Notes under the pieces: model-generated
Told to the model about the DNA's origin: nothing
What the model saw: only the letters and a program-made list of their open reading frames with translations
Databases searched by the model: none
Assembly (NCBI GenBank): GCA_034509425.1
Contig: JAVTVJ010000832.1
Location: 124,001-188,000, forward strand
Direction of reading: 5' to 3'
DNA: 64,000 nt
From: Eopsaltria australis
Lineage: Eukaryota > Chordata > Aves > Passeriformes > Petroicidae
Translations under genes and position numbers: made by a program
Part shown: positions 53,103 through 64,000 of the stretch, in pieces
Layout: every line of letters starts with the position of its first letter
Position numbering within the stretch: position 1 is the stretch's first letter

Positions 53103-53999
53103 CGCCGTGTTTACAGGAGCCCGCGAGCCTCGGTTTATTTTTCTCTCTGCAGAGCAAACAGATCGTTCAGACCAAACTAAGCCCATCTCGCTCTGCTGGT
53201 GGCACAGCCCAGTGCCCAGAGGTGGCACAATGCCTCAGACCCCGGACAGCCCTAGGACGCTGGGACCCCCAGCTCTTTGCTGGCCACTTGCCCAAGGGGG
53301 AGAGCAGGGAGCCCATGGGACAGCAGCTGATGGAAAATGAGCCCTGGGCTGGGATGGTCCCGCGGCTGATCCCATCCCTGCTGTGGGGTGAGCAGGCTCT
53401 GATGAGGAGGGGGATGAGGGGCAGCCCCAAGGGGCAGATCCAAGGATTGGGACATCTCTCACGAGGCAGAGCAGAGCAGGGGACAACTCCAGTCCCGAGT
53501 GCCACCAGAGGAGGGAGAAAGGACAGGGAGAGCTGCAGATGGGGGTCGAGAGAGTCCCCTTGCCCCACATCTGAGGTCCTGCTCCCTGCAGAATTTGGAT
53601 AAACCAGCCCCACTCCTGGGAAGTGATTTATGTAAGATGAGCTTTGCAGGTGCCTGGTCCGCATCCGGGGGGTCCCTGGAGGGATTGGCTGGTTCAACTC
53701 CATCAGTGAGACCGAGCCCCCAGACCCATTTTCTCTGTGCTGTCCAGTCCGGGGATGGGAACTGGGACCATATTCCCCCAAACTTCTAGAACCTTAAAGA
53801 GTGCCCGGTCCAGTTTCAGCAGCAGTTTGGGGTCAACTCCTCCACACGCCTTGTGTGGACAGCCCCTTCCCCTGCCCCAGGGACACAGCCGGGGAGCGCC
53901 GTTCGGAGGATGCAGACTGCTTTGGGGGTCTGAGCCCCGCCCGCCCCAGCAGTGATTTTGGGTGAAGCAGTGCCAGCTAGAGCCCAGGTGAGCACCAGA

Positions 54000-54960
54000 G
54001 ACCCGTTTTGGTCTGACTTGGGGTCACAGCCCCGAGCAGCGCTGCCCGTGCCGAGGACGGGCCGGGTCCTCGCCCATCCTAGCTCAAGCTCTTCCTCCGC
54101 CCTCCCCTCCCCGCCCCGATCCTCTGCTCACACCCGACCTCAAAAACCGGTTTTAGCGTTCAAATCGGAGCCCGGCTCGTGTCGGCAGCGCTGGGGCTGG
54201 GGCTGGGAGTGAGGCCGGCTCCGCTGCTCCCCCCGCTGACGCCTCTCCCCGCTGCCCCCGGTGCTGCCGCCTCCGCCCGCTGCTCCCCCGCACCCTCTCC
54301 CCCGGTTCTTCCCGGTGCCGGCGAGCGCCGAATCGGGTCAGTCGCTCTTTAAAGACTGGAAGGCGGCACCATGTGATGCTCCGGCTCCGGCGGGGAGGGG
54401 GCAGCCCCTGCAGGAGCCGAGCGGTGCCGGGCACCGGGGACCGAGCGCAGCCCCGGCGGCCGCGGCCAGCCCGGTCCCCGCCGGCCGCAGGCTCCCCCCG
54501 GCCGCCCCCAGCATGAGCCCCGCCTTGCCCTGCAGGGGGACAGCGCTGGCTCTCTGGGGGTGAGGGCGCCCCAAAACAAGCCCTGGGTTTGCAGGACAAG
54601 GTGAGAGGTGTCGCGGCCGGGAGCGGGCGGGCGGCGGCTGCCGGGGCTCGGGACTCGGGACTCGGGCGGCTGCAGGAAGCAGCGCAGAGCAGGGAGGGGA
54701 TCCAGCGAGGGGACAGCGGGGATCCCGCTGCAGCTCCGTCGGCCCCGAAGGGCTCCGGCAGAGAGCCCCGGGGCGGCCCGAGGGGCGGGGGGCTCCTCCG
54801 CTTTCTCAGGACTGGCCGGCGGCTCCCGCTCCCCCTTCAGCGCCGGGAGCGGCCGCGCTGCGGGATGGAGGCGGGTGCGGGATGGAGGCGGGTGCGGGAT
54901 GGAGGCGGGTGCGGGATGGAGGTGGGTGCGGGATGAGCTCGGGGGGCCGGAGGGGGGGTC
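54000..54960 (+). promoter_or_regulatory. ADORA1: CpG island / promoter and non-coding exon of ADORA1
   Basis: Almost 1 kb of dense CpG directly upstream of the coding exon. CTCTTTAAAG at ~54346 could act as a weak TATA element. A donor AAG|GTGAGA at 54601 would end a non-coding 5' exon that splices to 55083. Mammalian ADORA1 uses two closely spaced promoters, so this is the best candidate promoter here; start sites cannot be placed from sequence alone. Confidence 0.6.
54861..54936. repeat. 17-bp GC-rich minisatellite, 4+ copies
   Basis: Unit CGGGATGGAGGCGGGTG inside the ADORA1 CpG island, between the presumed 5' exon donor and the coding exon. The copies are nearly identical. Confidence 0.9.
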
Positions 54961-55082
54961 TGGAGCCCCGGGGGACGGCACAGGCGGCAGAGGGGCTTTT
55001 CCCACCCCCTCTCACAGGCTCCATCCCGCTCACGGCTCAGTCAGCGATGCCACTCTCTCACCGCCTCCCTGTGCGTTTGCAG

Positions 55083-55124
55083 GTGACCGAGGGACCGCAC
55101 GGGAGCAGGGCGGACCGGAGCATC
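55083..55124 (+). other. ADORA1: ADORA1 5' UTR part of coding exon 1
   Basis: 42 nt between a good 3' splice site (TGTGCGTTTGCAG, ending 55082) and the ATG. Shows that at least one upstream non-coding exon exists. Confidence 0.75.
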
Positions 55125-55465
55125 ATGGCACACCCCATCTCAGCCTTCCAGGCTGCCTACATCTCCATCGAAGTGCTCATCGCTTTGGTGTCCGTGCCGG
55201 GCAATATCCTGGTCATCTGGGCTGTGAAGATGAACCAGGCACTGCGGGATGCCACCTTCTGCTTCATCGTCTCGCTGGCGGTGGCCGACGTGGCCGTGGG
55301 GGCTCTGGTCATCCCTCTGGCCATCATCATCAACATCGGACCCCAGACAGAGTTTTATACCTGCCTCATGGTGGCCTGTCCCGTCCTCATCCTCACCGAG
55401 AGCTCCATCCTGGCACTCCTGGCCATTGCCGTGGATCGATACCTGCGGGTGAAGATCCCTGTCAG
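55125..55465 (+). CDS. ADORA1: ADORA1, adenosine A1 receptor, coding exon 1 (partial gene)
   Basis: Gi/o-coupled class A GPCR for adenosine at the plasma membrane. The exon encodes 113 residues plus 2 nt: [20 protein letters not shown] (TM1; N27 = 1.50), [20 protein letters not shown] (TM2; D55 = 2.50), C80 for the TM3-ECL2 disulfide, TM3 [19 protein letters not shown] and DRY at 104-106, ending KIPV-R at donor GTAGGA. The exon ends just after DRY, as in all adenosine receptor genes. The remainder (from ICL2 through TM7) is not in the window, so the gene is cut by the window end. ADORA2A, ADORA2B and ADORA3 are excluded by near-identity to A1. The start fits the A1 N-terminus; acceptor TGCGTTTGCAG lies 42 nt upstream. 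Confidence 0.97.
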
Positions 55466-57214
55466 GTAGGAAAACGCGTCGGAACCAGCTCTGCTGTGGC
55501 TGCTGTGGAGGTTGAAAGGGAGTGAGAAAACCCCAAACTCTTGGAGAAGCACTGGGAGAAAGGACTTTCCTCCTTGCTGCCATCCCAGACACATCTGGCT
55601 GCAGCAGCAACTGGGTTGGGCTGGGGGATGAGGGGATGTCCTGGAGCCTCCAGCAGCTTCTTTTGGGGGCTCAGGGAGTGCTGGGTGTGCAGGCAAAGCT
55701 CCCATTGTGGCAGCTGGCTGGCAGCGAGGGACAGTCCCTCACGGGATCCCCACGGCCAGGACAGAGTGTGTCTCTCCACATGGGAGAGCCCCAGCTGGGT
55801 GCTCCAGGAGGAAAGGAGAAATGTTTGGCTTTCAGCCCCGCTTTTCCCTTGCCATGGGGAGCCCAGGGGTGGCTTGCTGTGGGACACAGCTTTGGGGCTT
55901 TGAGGGACCAGAGGTGACAGCCTGGCACGTTTCATGGGGCAGCCTCACCCAGGAGAAATCCCTGCTATGGGGTGCCCCACATGTAACTCCTTTCCCTGTT
56001 TTTCCCCTTCTGTGTCTGTTGCCATTCTAAACCAAGAGCAAATGTCTTGGGGCATAGAAGAGGGGGACACTTTTATTTGAGCACTTTATTCAAACTCTGC
56101 TGCTCCAGGAGATCTTTAACCCTTTATGCCCCGCTCCTCCCCACCAGGGCCGTGTTGGGCTGGGGAAGCATTTCTGGACCGGGGGCTGTGAGAGGGGATG
56201 GAAGGGGATGAAGGGGATGTGACCCCCGACCTCTGTGCCCCCGAGCAGAGCCAGGCTCAGCCCCTCACTGTGAGTCCCCCTGGCTCTGTGGGGACACCTT
56301 TGCCAGCCTTGTCTGTCCTGGAAGGCTCCGGCTGTGGGAGCATTGCTGGGAAACAGCCCAGCCCAGCTGAGCATCCGTGTCACCCCACTGACCCCTCTGC
56401 AGTTCAGGCAGCTCGCTGGAGAGGTCCCCAACCCTTCATCAGCACAAACACCCCAAAAAGGCACCAAACCCCAAAAAGGCACCAACCCCCTTGTGTTGGT
56501 GCTGCCCAAACCCCAGCAGGTGTAGGACCCTTCCTGGGGCAGGAATTGCCTTCCCATACAGGGAGACAGTGACAGGAGGCACCTGTGTTGGGGTCACCCC
56601 ACTGCTCTAGAGTGCTTGGTGTCCCCAGATCCATGGGATCAAGACAGAGATGTGTTCCTTTGGGATTTTCCCACAGCCACCAGCAGCAGAGGCTGCCTGG
56701 AGAAGGAGTGTAAGACAGAGGAGGGGGTGCAGGATAAATCCACACCCCTGCCCACCTCCTCCCTGCCACACATGATGCACAGACTGTTCCCCACTTCCTC
56801 CCTAGGTGTGATTTTCCCAGTCGCTGTCTCCCAGCCTGCCGGTGTCACCAGGGTGATTTCCACCCTGTCACTGCTCTTGGAGCTTTTTTGGGCTTTGTGC
56901 ATCCCCTGTGTGTGGGGAAGGCTCCGGTGTGGGAGTTCTGCGGCTCCACAGGAGCAGCACAGCCTGTCAGGCATTTTCCTAACAAACCAGTCCATTTTTA
57001 ACTCCTTGTCTGCCCTTGAGCATCAGATGGGCCTTTCAGGGAGACTCCTGCCCTAATCCCAGGAGTTTTCCTGGGAGCAGCATTAATTTTAACATTAATG
57101 TCATGCTGTACACAGTTTGGGTGGGTTTTTCTCTTGCAATTTCCACCCTGGATTTTGTGATCCCATTGTGTACCCAAGCACTCAGCAGCAGGAAACTTTC
57201 CTCTGTCTTTTCAG

Positions 57215-57315
57215 AGCCTACTTTAATATTGAAAAGCTCAATGGCCTCATCAACTTAATGGTTGCACTCAAGTATCTCAGAGGTCTTTCCCAACCTTAAA
57301 GATCCTACAACCCAT
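57215..57315 (+). mobile_element. probable CR1 3' fragment, ADORA1 intron
   Basis: Ends with AGGTCTTTCCCAACCTTAAA GATCCTA, the CR1 sense tail; the upstream part is too diverged to be sure. Confidence 0.5.
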
Positions 57316-57709
57316 GAATTCCTGGCAGTTGGTGCACGTGGTGATTTTAGGGGATGTAGTGCCCTGTATTTAGCACACAGGACAGGAAACACCACTAAGG
57401 AATAATCCCTGAATCTGAAATTCCTTGATTTTCTCCCAGCCTCTTGCAGGATGCTAAGGATGACACTGGCAGCATTTTTTCAGTGCTGGCAGCTCTTTTG
57501 GTGTCATTCCTGACTGTGACACCGAGCCCAGCAATGGCAAACTGCTGAGAGCCTGGGACACGTGGCAGGACTCAGGGCCCTGGGGTGACACGTGTGGCCA
57601 CTGTGCCTGGGAGAGCTCTGGGAGGGCTCTGAGCGTCCCTGGAGGGCGACAGGCAGTGGTGGCAGCCAGACCTGAGCAGAGATTTGCAGGCAGGTGGGGA
57701 GGGATGTGG

Positions 57710-57812
57710 GGAATATCTTCCACTGTCCCAGGCTGCTCCAAGCCCGGCCCAGCCTGGCCTTGGACACTTCCAGGGGTGGGGCAGCCACAGCTGCTCCAGG
57801 CACCCTGTGCCT
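57710..57812 (-). mobile_element. CR1 LINE 3' fragment, ADORA1 intron
   Basis: CAGCCTGGCCTTGGACACTT CCAGGGGTGGGGCAGCCACA, antisense CR1; the extreme tail is missing. Confidence 0.85.
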
Positions 57813-59752
57813 TCCTCACAGGAACAAACAGCAGGGAATGGGGAGCACGGTGCACCCCAGCCTGGCTCCAGCTCCGAACTCCCCAGGGACATCCTTGCCC
57901 TTGGGCTGCGAGTGTGGGGGACAAGCTGCAGGTCTGATCCCCTTCCAGGAAACACACGGACCCAGCTGCTGGAGACCTGAGCCGTGGGGGGATACTGGGA
58001 GCTTGGAGGCCCCAGGGGTGTCTCCTGGAAGAAATGGTGCCCTGAGACGTTTGGGGTGTCTCCACATGGCAGTGGGAGATGCCAAAGCAGCTCCAGTGCT
58101 CCATCCATGGCCGCTTTCCATGGACACAGAGGTGCTTCTGTGGGAGGGACATGGCCACTCCTGCGAGGTGGAGGCAGATTTTATCAGATGGAGAGGGGTC
58201 TTTTTGGATTTGAGTTGGCACCTCCTGCCTTCCTCCTCCAGCCAGCACACACCCAGCATGGTCAAGGGACTGGGACATCCCAGCAAACGCTCTCCCTCTT
58301 CTCCAGCCCCTGGGTGTGATCCCTCCTGCTTTCTGGGGCCTGACTGGTGCTGCCTCCCCCCTCCAGGGGCCTTTCCCTGACTTTGGGGGGATGCAGGAGC
58401 ATTACTTGGGCTGAGCAGGCTAGAGCAGAGGGTCCCCCACTTCCCCGCCGCCAGAGGAACAGCTTGAAACCACCTAAAATAGATTTGCTGGTGGAAAACT
58501 CCCCCTCCCCTCTAACATCCTTCCTCCCTGCCTGGCAGCCAGGCAGGACCCTGGCCTGTGATCCCCCCATCCGGGCACAGCGGGGACCCCCAGCCCAGCC
58601 CAAACTTCCCTCTCACAGCCGTGCTTGGGGAAGATGAAATGAGTTCAAAGGGAGGGGAAGCAGCCGGCCGGGGGCGTCCGGCAGGAACCGGCCCCTCGGC
58701 ATCCCGGTGGAGGCAGGATGCTGGAGGAGGCGGGGCCGGAGGGATGTTTTGGGGGGATGGTGCCAGAGGGATGTTTGAGGGGGGATGGTGTTGGAGGGAT
58801 TTCTGGGGCGATGCAGCTGCTTCACCAGCAGCCCTTGCTGCCTTGGGGGCCCTGTCTCTGCTCTGAGACCTGCGTTGGGCCTTTTGGAAAGGGCCATAGC
58901 AAAAGGAGCTGCTGTCCTTGGGATGTGCCACGCCACCCCTTGGCTGGGGATGCTGAAGGCATGGATGCAGCCCAAGCCTATCTTGGAGTGTCCTTGGGGG
59001 TCCTCACCTTGGGACTTCACCTCAAACACTTTGAAACGTGCCAGGAAGGGAAAATCTGCAGGAATCTGATGTTTGCAGGAGCCCTTGTGTTGGGGTCTCT
59101 GTCCAGAGCCAGAACCTCCCCCCTCTGTGCAAGGACCCCAGCACTGGGGTGTCCTCCCAGCCCTGCCCTTCCTACCCTGCAGCACCCCAGGGAACATCCT
59201 GCCAGGGAGAGCTGCCTTTGGTGCTGCTGAAGGTTTGGAATGCACACCTGTGAGGCTGCAGAGCCATGGAAGTCAGACCAGAATGGTTGGAACTGTCTAG
59301 GAAATGGGGGGCGGGAAGCTGGAGCACAGCACGGGGAGACCCCAGGGTGAGGTGTGTTAGGGGTGGCTCTGTGGGCAGTGCTGGCATTGTCTGGTGGTTC
59401 AGGAGTGCCCTGCCTGGAATGTCAGGAGATAAAACAGGAACGTCCCTCAGCCCTGGGCTGCAGTGCCTGCAAGGCAGGGAGTGAGGGGGACGTGCAGGTG
59501 ACCTGTGAGCTCCTGGATGGACACGGAGAGGGAAGGGGGAAGTCCACCCTGGACTCCCTGTTTTCCAGGCTCCTGCCTGAGCTCAGGCTCTTCCCAGCAT
59601 TGTAGCGCTCTTTCCCCTTCTCTCCAGCCCTGCCAAGGGCCACAGGCATGGGGCCAGCTGGGGCTAGGTCATGGGAAGCCTGGGAAGTTGCGTTGCCCTC
59701 AGCCAGCTGGGGTGGAGCAGGACTTGCCTGAGGAGGCTTTTCCCCATTCCAA

Positions 59753-59910
59753 GTGTCCCAGGGAAGCTGTGGCTGCCCCATCCCTGGAAATGTCCAAGGC
59801 CAGGTTGGACAGGGCTTGGAGCAGCCTGGGAGAGTGGAAGGTGTCCCTGCCCATGAGTTGAATGAGATGAGCTTTAAGGTCTCTTCCCACCCAAACCATT
59901 CCATGATTCC
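59753..59910 (+). mobile_element. CR1 LINE 3' fragment, ADORA1 intron
   Basis: CATCCCTGGAAATGTCCAAG GCCAGGTTGGACAGGGCTTG, GGAAGGTGTCCCTGCCCATG, CCAAACCATTCCATGATTCC. Confidence 0.92.
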
Positions 59911-60083
59911 TCCATCAGGAGCTCAGGGAAGGTCTTGGCAGGAGAGCGATGGGCGAGGAGGAGAACACTGGGATGGTCAGGCCCAAATTCCCATCTCCCA
60001 GAGCACCTAAGGGTCCATGGGACATCGTTCCAGCACTCCCAGCACTCAGTGCCAGGAGCCCTTCCTGTCCAGCGAGGCGGGTG

Positions 60084-60172
60084 AACAAACCAAACCAAAC
60101 CAAACAAACCAAACCAAACCAAACCAAACCAAACCAACCAAACCAAACCAAACCAAACCAAACCAAACCACA
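60084..60172. repeat. (AAACC)n pentanucleotide array
   Basis: About 17 units with two 4-bp slips, in the ADORA1 intron. Confidence 0.95.
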
Positions 60173-61904
60173 CCACATCACAGCTCTTCCAAGGCCTGTT
60201 TTACATTCCGAGGAATTTCAAAAGCATCCAGGTGACTCAGAGCTCTCACCCAGGAGCTCATCTATTTTCTTTCAACCTCCATTAGTCAGTGAAAAAATGC
60301 CATCCATCCATGCAGGCCCCATCCCTGAGAAAGCACTTTAATTTACCAGGAGAACACTCCCATTTTTCCTAACCTGGAGGAATTTCGGGGACTGGCAGGT
60401 CTTTGCAGCCACCTCTTTTGTTTCTCCCCTCACTGCCCTCCTCCAGGTATATTTTTAGCAAGTGAGAGTGATCTGTGGAGACCTTCAGTCCAAGGAACAA
60501 GCAGCTCTGAACCAAGGATGGAGATTAAAATGCAGGAATTACAGTCCAGGGCGGTTTCTGCAGACTTGAGGCTGTTTCCAAGCCACAGTTTCCAGCACAC
60601 TGCACCAGCTCAGCGTGTGGGTGCTACATCAGAGCCAGCATTTCCCACCGAGCTCTGTTCCAACCAGACCTGGCTGCACGGACGAGCTGTGCCAGTCCAG
60701 GACCAGGAGCCCAATTCCAGTGTCACCAAAATCCCAGAGTCCTTGAGACAGGCAGGGATTTCCCAGCAGGTTATGTTGGTCTGAGATCCTGGTAAATACC
60801 CAGGTGAGCTGGTTTTCAGCCCTGCTCTCTGATCCATGGAATAATTTTCAGCCAGGAATAGGCTACATCAGGGATCAAAGCCGTGAGGCTCTTCCCCGGG
60901 TGAGGGGACGCCCGGATTAGGCTCGCCGGGAGCTCACACAGCTGCTGCAGACACAAAACCAGGTCACTCCCAAAAGCTCCAGACGCTGCCGTGCGGCTGC
61001 AGGGAGGAGAGCGGGGCTGTCAGCAGCATTCCCAGCTCCTGGAGTGGCAGGAAAATGCTGGGGCCTGGGGGAATCACCCCAGGATGCAGCGAGGGGCTGA
61101 GTGCGGGATGCTCCATCCCCAGCAGGGCAGAGGGAAGGGGAGCAGAGCCCTGAATCCTGTGCGGGGATTGTCCCGACTCGGTAATACTCGGAGAGATTCC
61201 CAAATTCTCTGAGTGAAAAGGGCAAGAGGAGATGAATGGCCTCTGCATGGGCTTCCTGAGCAGCAGCACCCTGTCCCCTCCCGGTCCTCGCTATCCCGGC
61301 GGGGCAGGCGTGGTCCCCGAGGCGGGTAACAGCAGTGACAGCAGTGGAGCTGTGTCTCTGGAGCTGAGAGAGGCTCCTGTGTGCAGGGCACAGAGCTGTG
61401 GATGAGCTGCAGGGCCCTAGAGCTGTCTGGGCACACCCAGACACTGTCACACTCCCAGGACACGGTGTTCCCTTTCCTGGAGTGGCCGGGCTGTGTCCCA
61501 GGGCTCTGAGCTGGTGATGGTGATGGTGATGCCCCTCTGGGCTGGGTGTCCAAGGGCTCTGTGCTGGCACAGAGACAGGGGAAACACCCCAGGAAGGAGA
61601 CTCTGCCAAAGCAAAAGCTGCTGACTCAGCTGCCCCGGCCCCGGCCAGCCCAGCCTGGCCCTGCAGGCTGGGTGTTGGGCTGAGTCAGGCCCAGCTCATC
61701 GGGCTGTGCTGAGCTGGCTCAGGGCATGCAGGAGCCTTTGATGGGGTCCCAGGTCTTCCCCCACCCCCGAGAGCTGGGAACGTGTCTCCATCCAGGGGAG
61801 CTGCCACTGTCACCTGGCCTTTACCAAGATAGTCCCTGAGACCTCTGCTCTCAGCTCCACTCCACACCAGCCAGAGCAGGTGATGGAGCAGGAATAATGA
61901 CTCA

Positions 61905-62050
61905 GAGGGGCTCAGAGTCTGCTCTGGGGTGCAGGCTGGGGTGCAGAGGGGCTCAGAGTCTGCTCTGGGGTGCAGGCTGGGGGTGCAGAGGGGCTCAGAG
62001 TCTGCTCTGGGGTGCAGGCTGGGGTGCAGAGGGGCTCAGAGGCTCCTCTG
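61905..62050. repeat. 41-bp tandem repeat, 3+ copies
   Basis: Units starting GAGGGGCTCAGAGTCTGCTC are repeated three times with a partial fourth; copies differ by a single G insertion, so the expansion is recent. Confidence 0.9.
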
Positions 62051-64000
62051 GACATGGAGCCCTTCCCACTGACCAGCTCTGGGGTCTCTGTGTCATTGCC
62101 CAGCCCCTGGTGGCCTCTGTCTTGCTCTCGTTGGATGAGTGCCAATAGCCAAACCACCCTCAGCTCCCCTTGCACCCCCAGGTCAATCACACCAGGGTAT
62201 TTTAGTCCATTCATGGTGTCAGAATAAGCTTAGTTGTGTCTTTAAAGGTCCAGTTTGGCTCTGTTGACCAGGAAGGGCATTGTGGCCGTGAGCTCAGGTG
62301 GGAGACAGCTGGGACAAAGCCCACCAGCCTCCACCTCCAAACTCGGGTCTGGAGGGACCCATGAGGCCAGAACCAATAAAAATCTCAGAACAGCTCGTAC
62401 CAAACACCAGGGACTGCTGGCCATGGGATCTGCCCTGAGGGGACGTGTCCGGGTGGCCTGGGACGTGCAGATCCCTGGCACAGCAGGCAGGGCTGGACAG
62501 AGGATCCGAGGTGGGGACACTGGAGCTCCTGCAGCCAAATGCCTGTGCTTGAAACCAGCCTGGCAGGGGGAATGGCTCATCCAAGAGGTCACAGCGGTGC
62601 ATCAGCAGGTCTGTGTCCTGGGGCAGAGGCAGGGGGAGAGGATGGTCTGCCAACACAAAGAAGGATGGAAAAAAAGAGGAAAATGTGTGGGAGGCACCAC
62701 AGGGAAAGAACCTGGGAGCTGAGTTTCATTGTGACACACACGGGAGTCATTTCAGACTGGAGAGGAACTGATGGGCTGGAAGGAAACTTCTGTCTGGAAG
62801 GACAGGGAAAAGCCCTGAAGGATCTTGCCCAGAGGGGTGTGAGGCAAGCCCAGACCCAGCTCACAGGGGGTCGTGGTCTCTGCAGACAGCAGGACATGGA
62901 ACGTGGAGGGGACCCAGGGGCGAGACACTCCTGGGAGGGATGGGGACAGCCCCAGAGGCTCATCCCCTCGGGGACAACAGCACTGCCTCAGCCTGTGGAA
63001 TGACAGCCAGCACAGCTGAGCTGATAGGAACAGCACTGGGTTATCCTGGAGACAAATAAATGATTTTTCACAGGGATCCTGCCAAAGCAGCAAGGACGGA
63101 CAGAGCAGCTGAGAGCCAGCAGAGCCCAGCACTGGGGCTGCCAGTGGGTTGATAGGAGTGTCCCAAGGGGCTGGTCCTTTTGGGACACATCTCACCCAAG
63201 GTGATCTGAACTTTCAAGGCCATGGAATGGGAAAGGTGCTGCTCCAGAGGCTGCCTGGGCTCCTGGCAGGGAGTTCTGCTCTGGAAGCACAGCCCAGCTG
63301 CCGGGGCCAGCTTTTGCACAGGGTGAAGAAAGAACAATGGATGCTCTCTGAGGCAGCCACAAAAAGCCCCCAGAGCCAGGGGATTGTCTTGCAGAATAGC
63401 AATGAGCTGAGCACCCTGGCCACCCCCACAGCACCCCTGGCCCTGCACGGAGCTGCTGCTCCCAAGGGCAGGGCAGGGGGAAGGGGAGACATCACTGGTG
63501 ATGCCACCAGAGAGAGGGGGTTAAATGACCCTGAAAGACTGAGATGCTCCTCCTTACAGAGCCCTGTGGGGGCTGGAGGGAGATGGGGGCAAATGGGGGA
63601 GGAAGGGCTGTGTTTGGTGATGTAGGGAGGAGCAGAGCAGGATCAGCCACTGGAAAGATTTGGGGTGTCTGGGTTTTCCCTTCTCTGCACTGTGGGACCC
63701 CAGCCCTCCCCCTGCACCCTCACTGCATTTCCCATTGCTCCTCGCCTGGGCTCTGCCCCTGGCACTGAGCAGGCAGCTCTGGCCAGCAGCTGTCCCAGGC
63801 TTGGGTGGTTTGGGTGGGTTTCTGTCAGGTATGGAAGCCTCTGATAACAAAAAGAGGGGGACAAGGGGTTTCTTCTCCAGCCTCGTTGCTGTGTGTCCCT
63901 CCAGCCTCCCTCTGTGCTGTCCCTCGGTGCCCTTGCACACAGATCCCAGGTACAGCCATGCCCAGCAGGACACGGGGACACAGAGGTGACATCCCCCTGT

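Larger units (their letters stand above)
55466..64000 (+). other. ADORA1: ADORA1 intron (continues past window)
   Basis: More than 8.5 kb after the coding exon donor, with no sign of the second coding exon. Contains CR1 fragments at ~57215-57315, ~57710-57812 and ~59753-59910, an AAACC pentanucleotide array and a 41-bp tandem repeat. Confidence 0.75.

Noticed and set aside
61905..62050. CRISPR-like array
   Set aside because: Head-to-tail copies without unique spacers, in a vertebrate intron.

Overview
This window is vertebrate nuclear DNA, almost certainly from a bird. It has multi-exon genes with GT-AG introns, many fragments of CR1 LINEs with the avian 3' tail (in both orientations), high GC, short introns and short intergenic distances. 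Three neighbouring genes are recognisable: PPFIA4 (liprin-alpha-4, + strand), MYOG (myogenin, - strand) and ADORA1 (adenosine A1 receptor, + strand, first coding exon only). By recollection the same trio lies together in human 1q32 and MYOG is on a chicken microchromosome, which fits the density and GC content seen here. I cannot name the species.

Layout. 1-7.2 kb: upstream flank with a CR1 copy, a ~247-bp GTCAGTGTGGG minisatellite and no supported exon. 7.5-37.8 kb: PPFIA4, reconstructed as 29 coding exons that join to a 1229-codon open frame (coiled coil, then three SAM domains, ending VRTYSC), plus a candidate alternative first exon (8595-8666) and an alternative last exon (from 36655). 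37.8-38.05 kb: a gap of under 300 bp between the convergent 3' ends of PPFIA4 and MYOG. 38.05-42.43 kb: MYOG in three exons (226 aa) with a compact, classical proximal promoter (E-box, TATA-like box, MEF2, MEF3, distal E-box). 42.4-53 kb: non-coding interval with CpG-rich patches and candidate muscle-type sites. 53-55.1 kb: CpG-rich ADORA1 5' region. 55.08-55.47 kb: ADORA1 coding exon 1 (113 codons plus 2 nt). 55.5-64 kb: ADORA1 intron, continuing past the window.

The genes do not form one pathway. PPFIA4 is a presynaptic/active-zone scaffold, MYOG is the muscle-differentiation bHLH factor and ADORA1 is a Gi-coupled receptor. Their proximity is conserved synteny. No operon, CRISPR array, virus or unknown multi-gene system was found. 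The most interesting signals concern RNA processing of PPFIA4. These are a 27-nt microexon preceded by a ~142-nt (CTTCTC)n tract on the sense strand, an exon 4/5 frame break that an upstream acceptor would exactly compensate, a GC-AG intron, a 4-nt tandem donor, and alternative N- and C-terminal exons.

Limits: all exon boundaries come from splice consensus plus remembered family sequence, without transcripts or alignment. Repeat coordinates are approximate at the edges.
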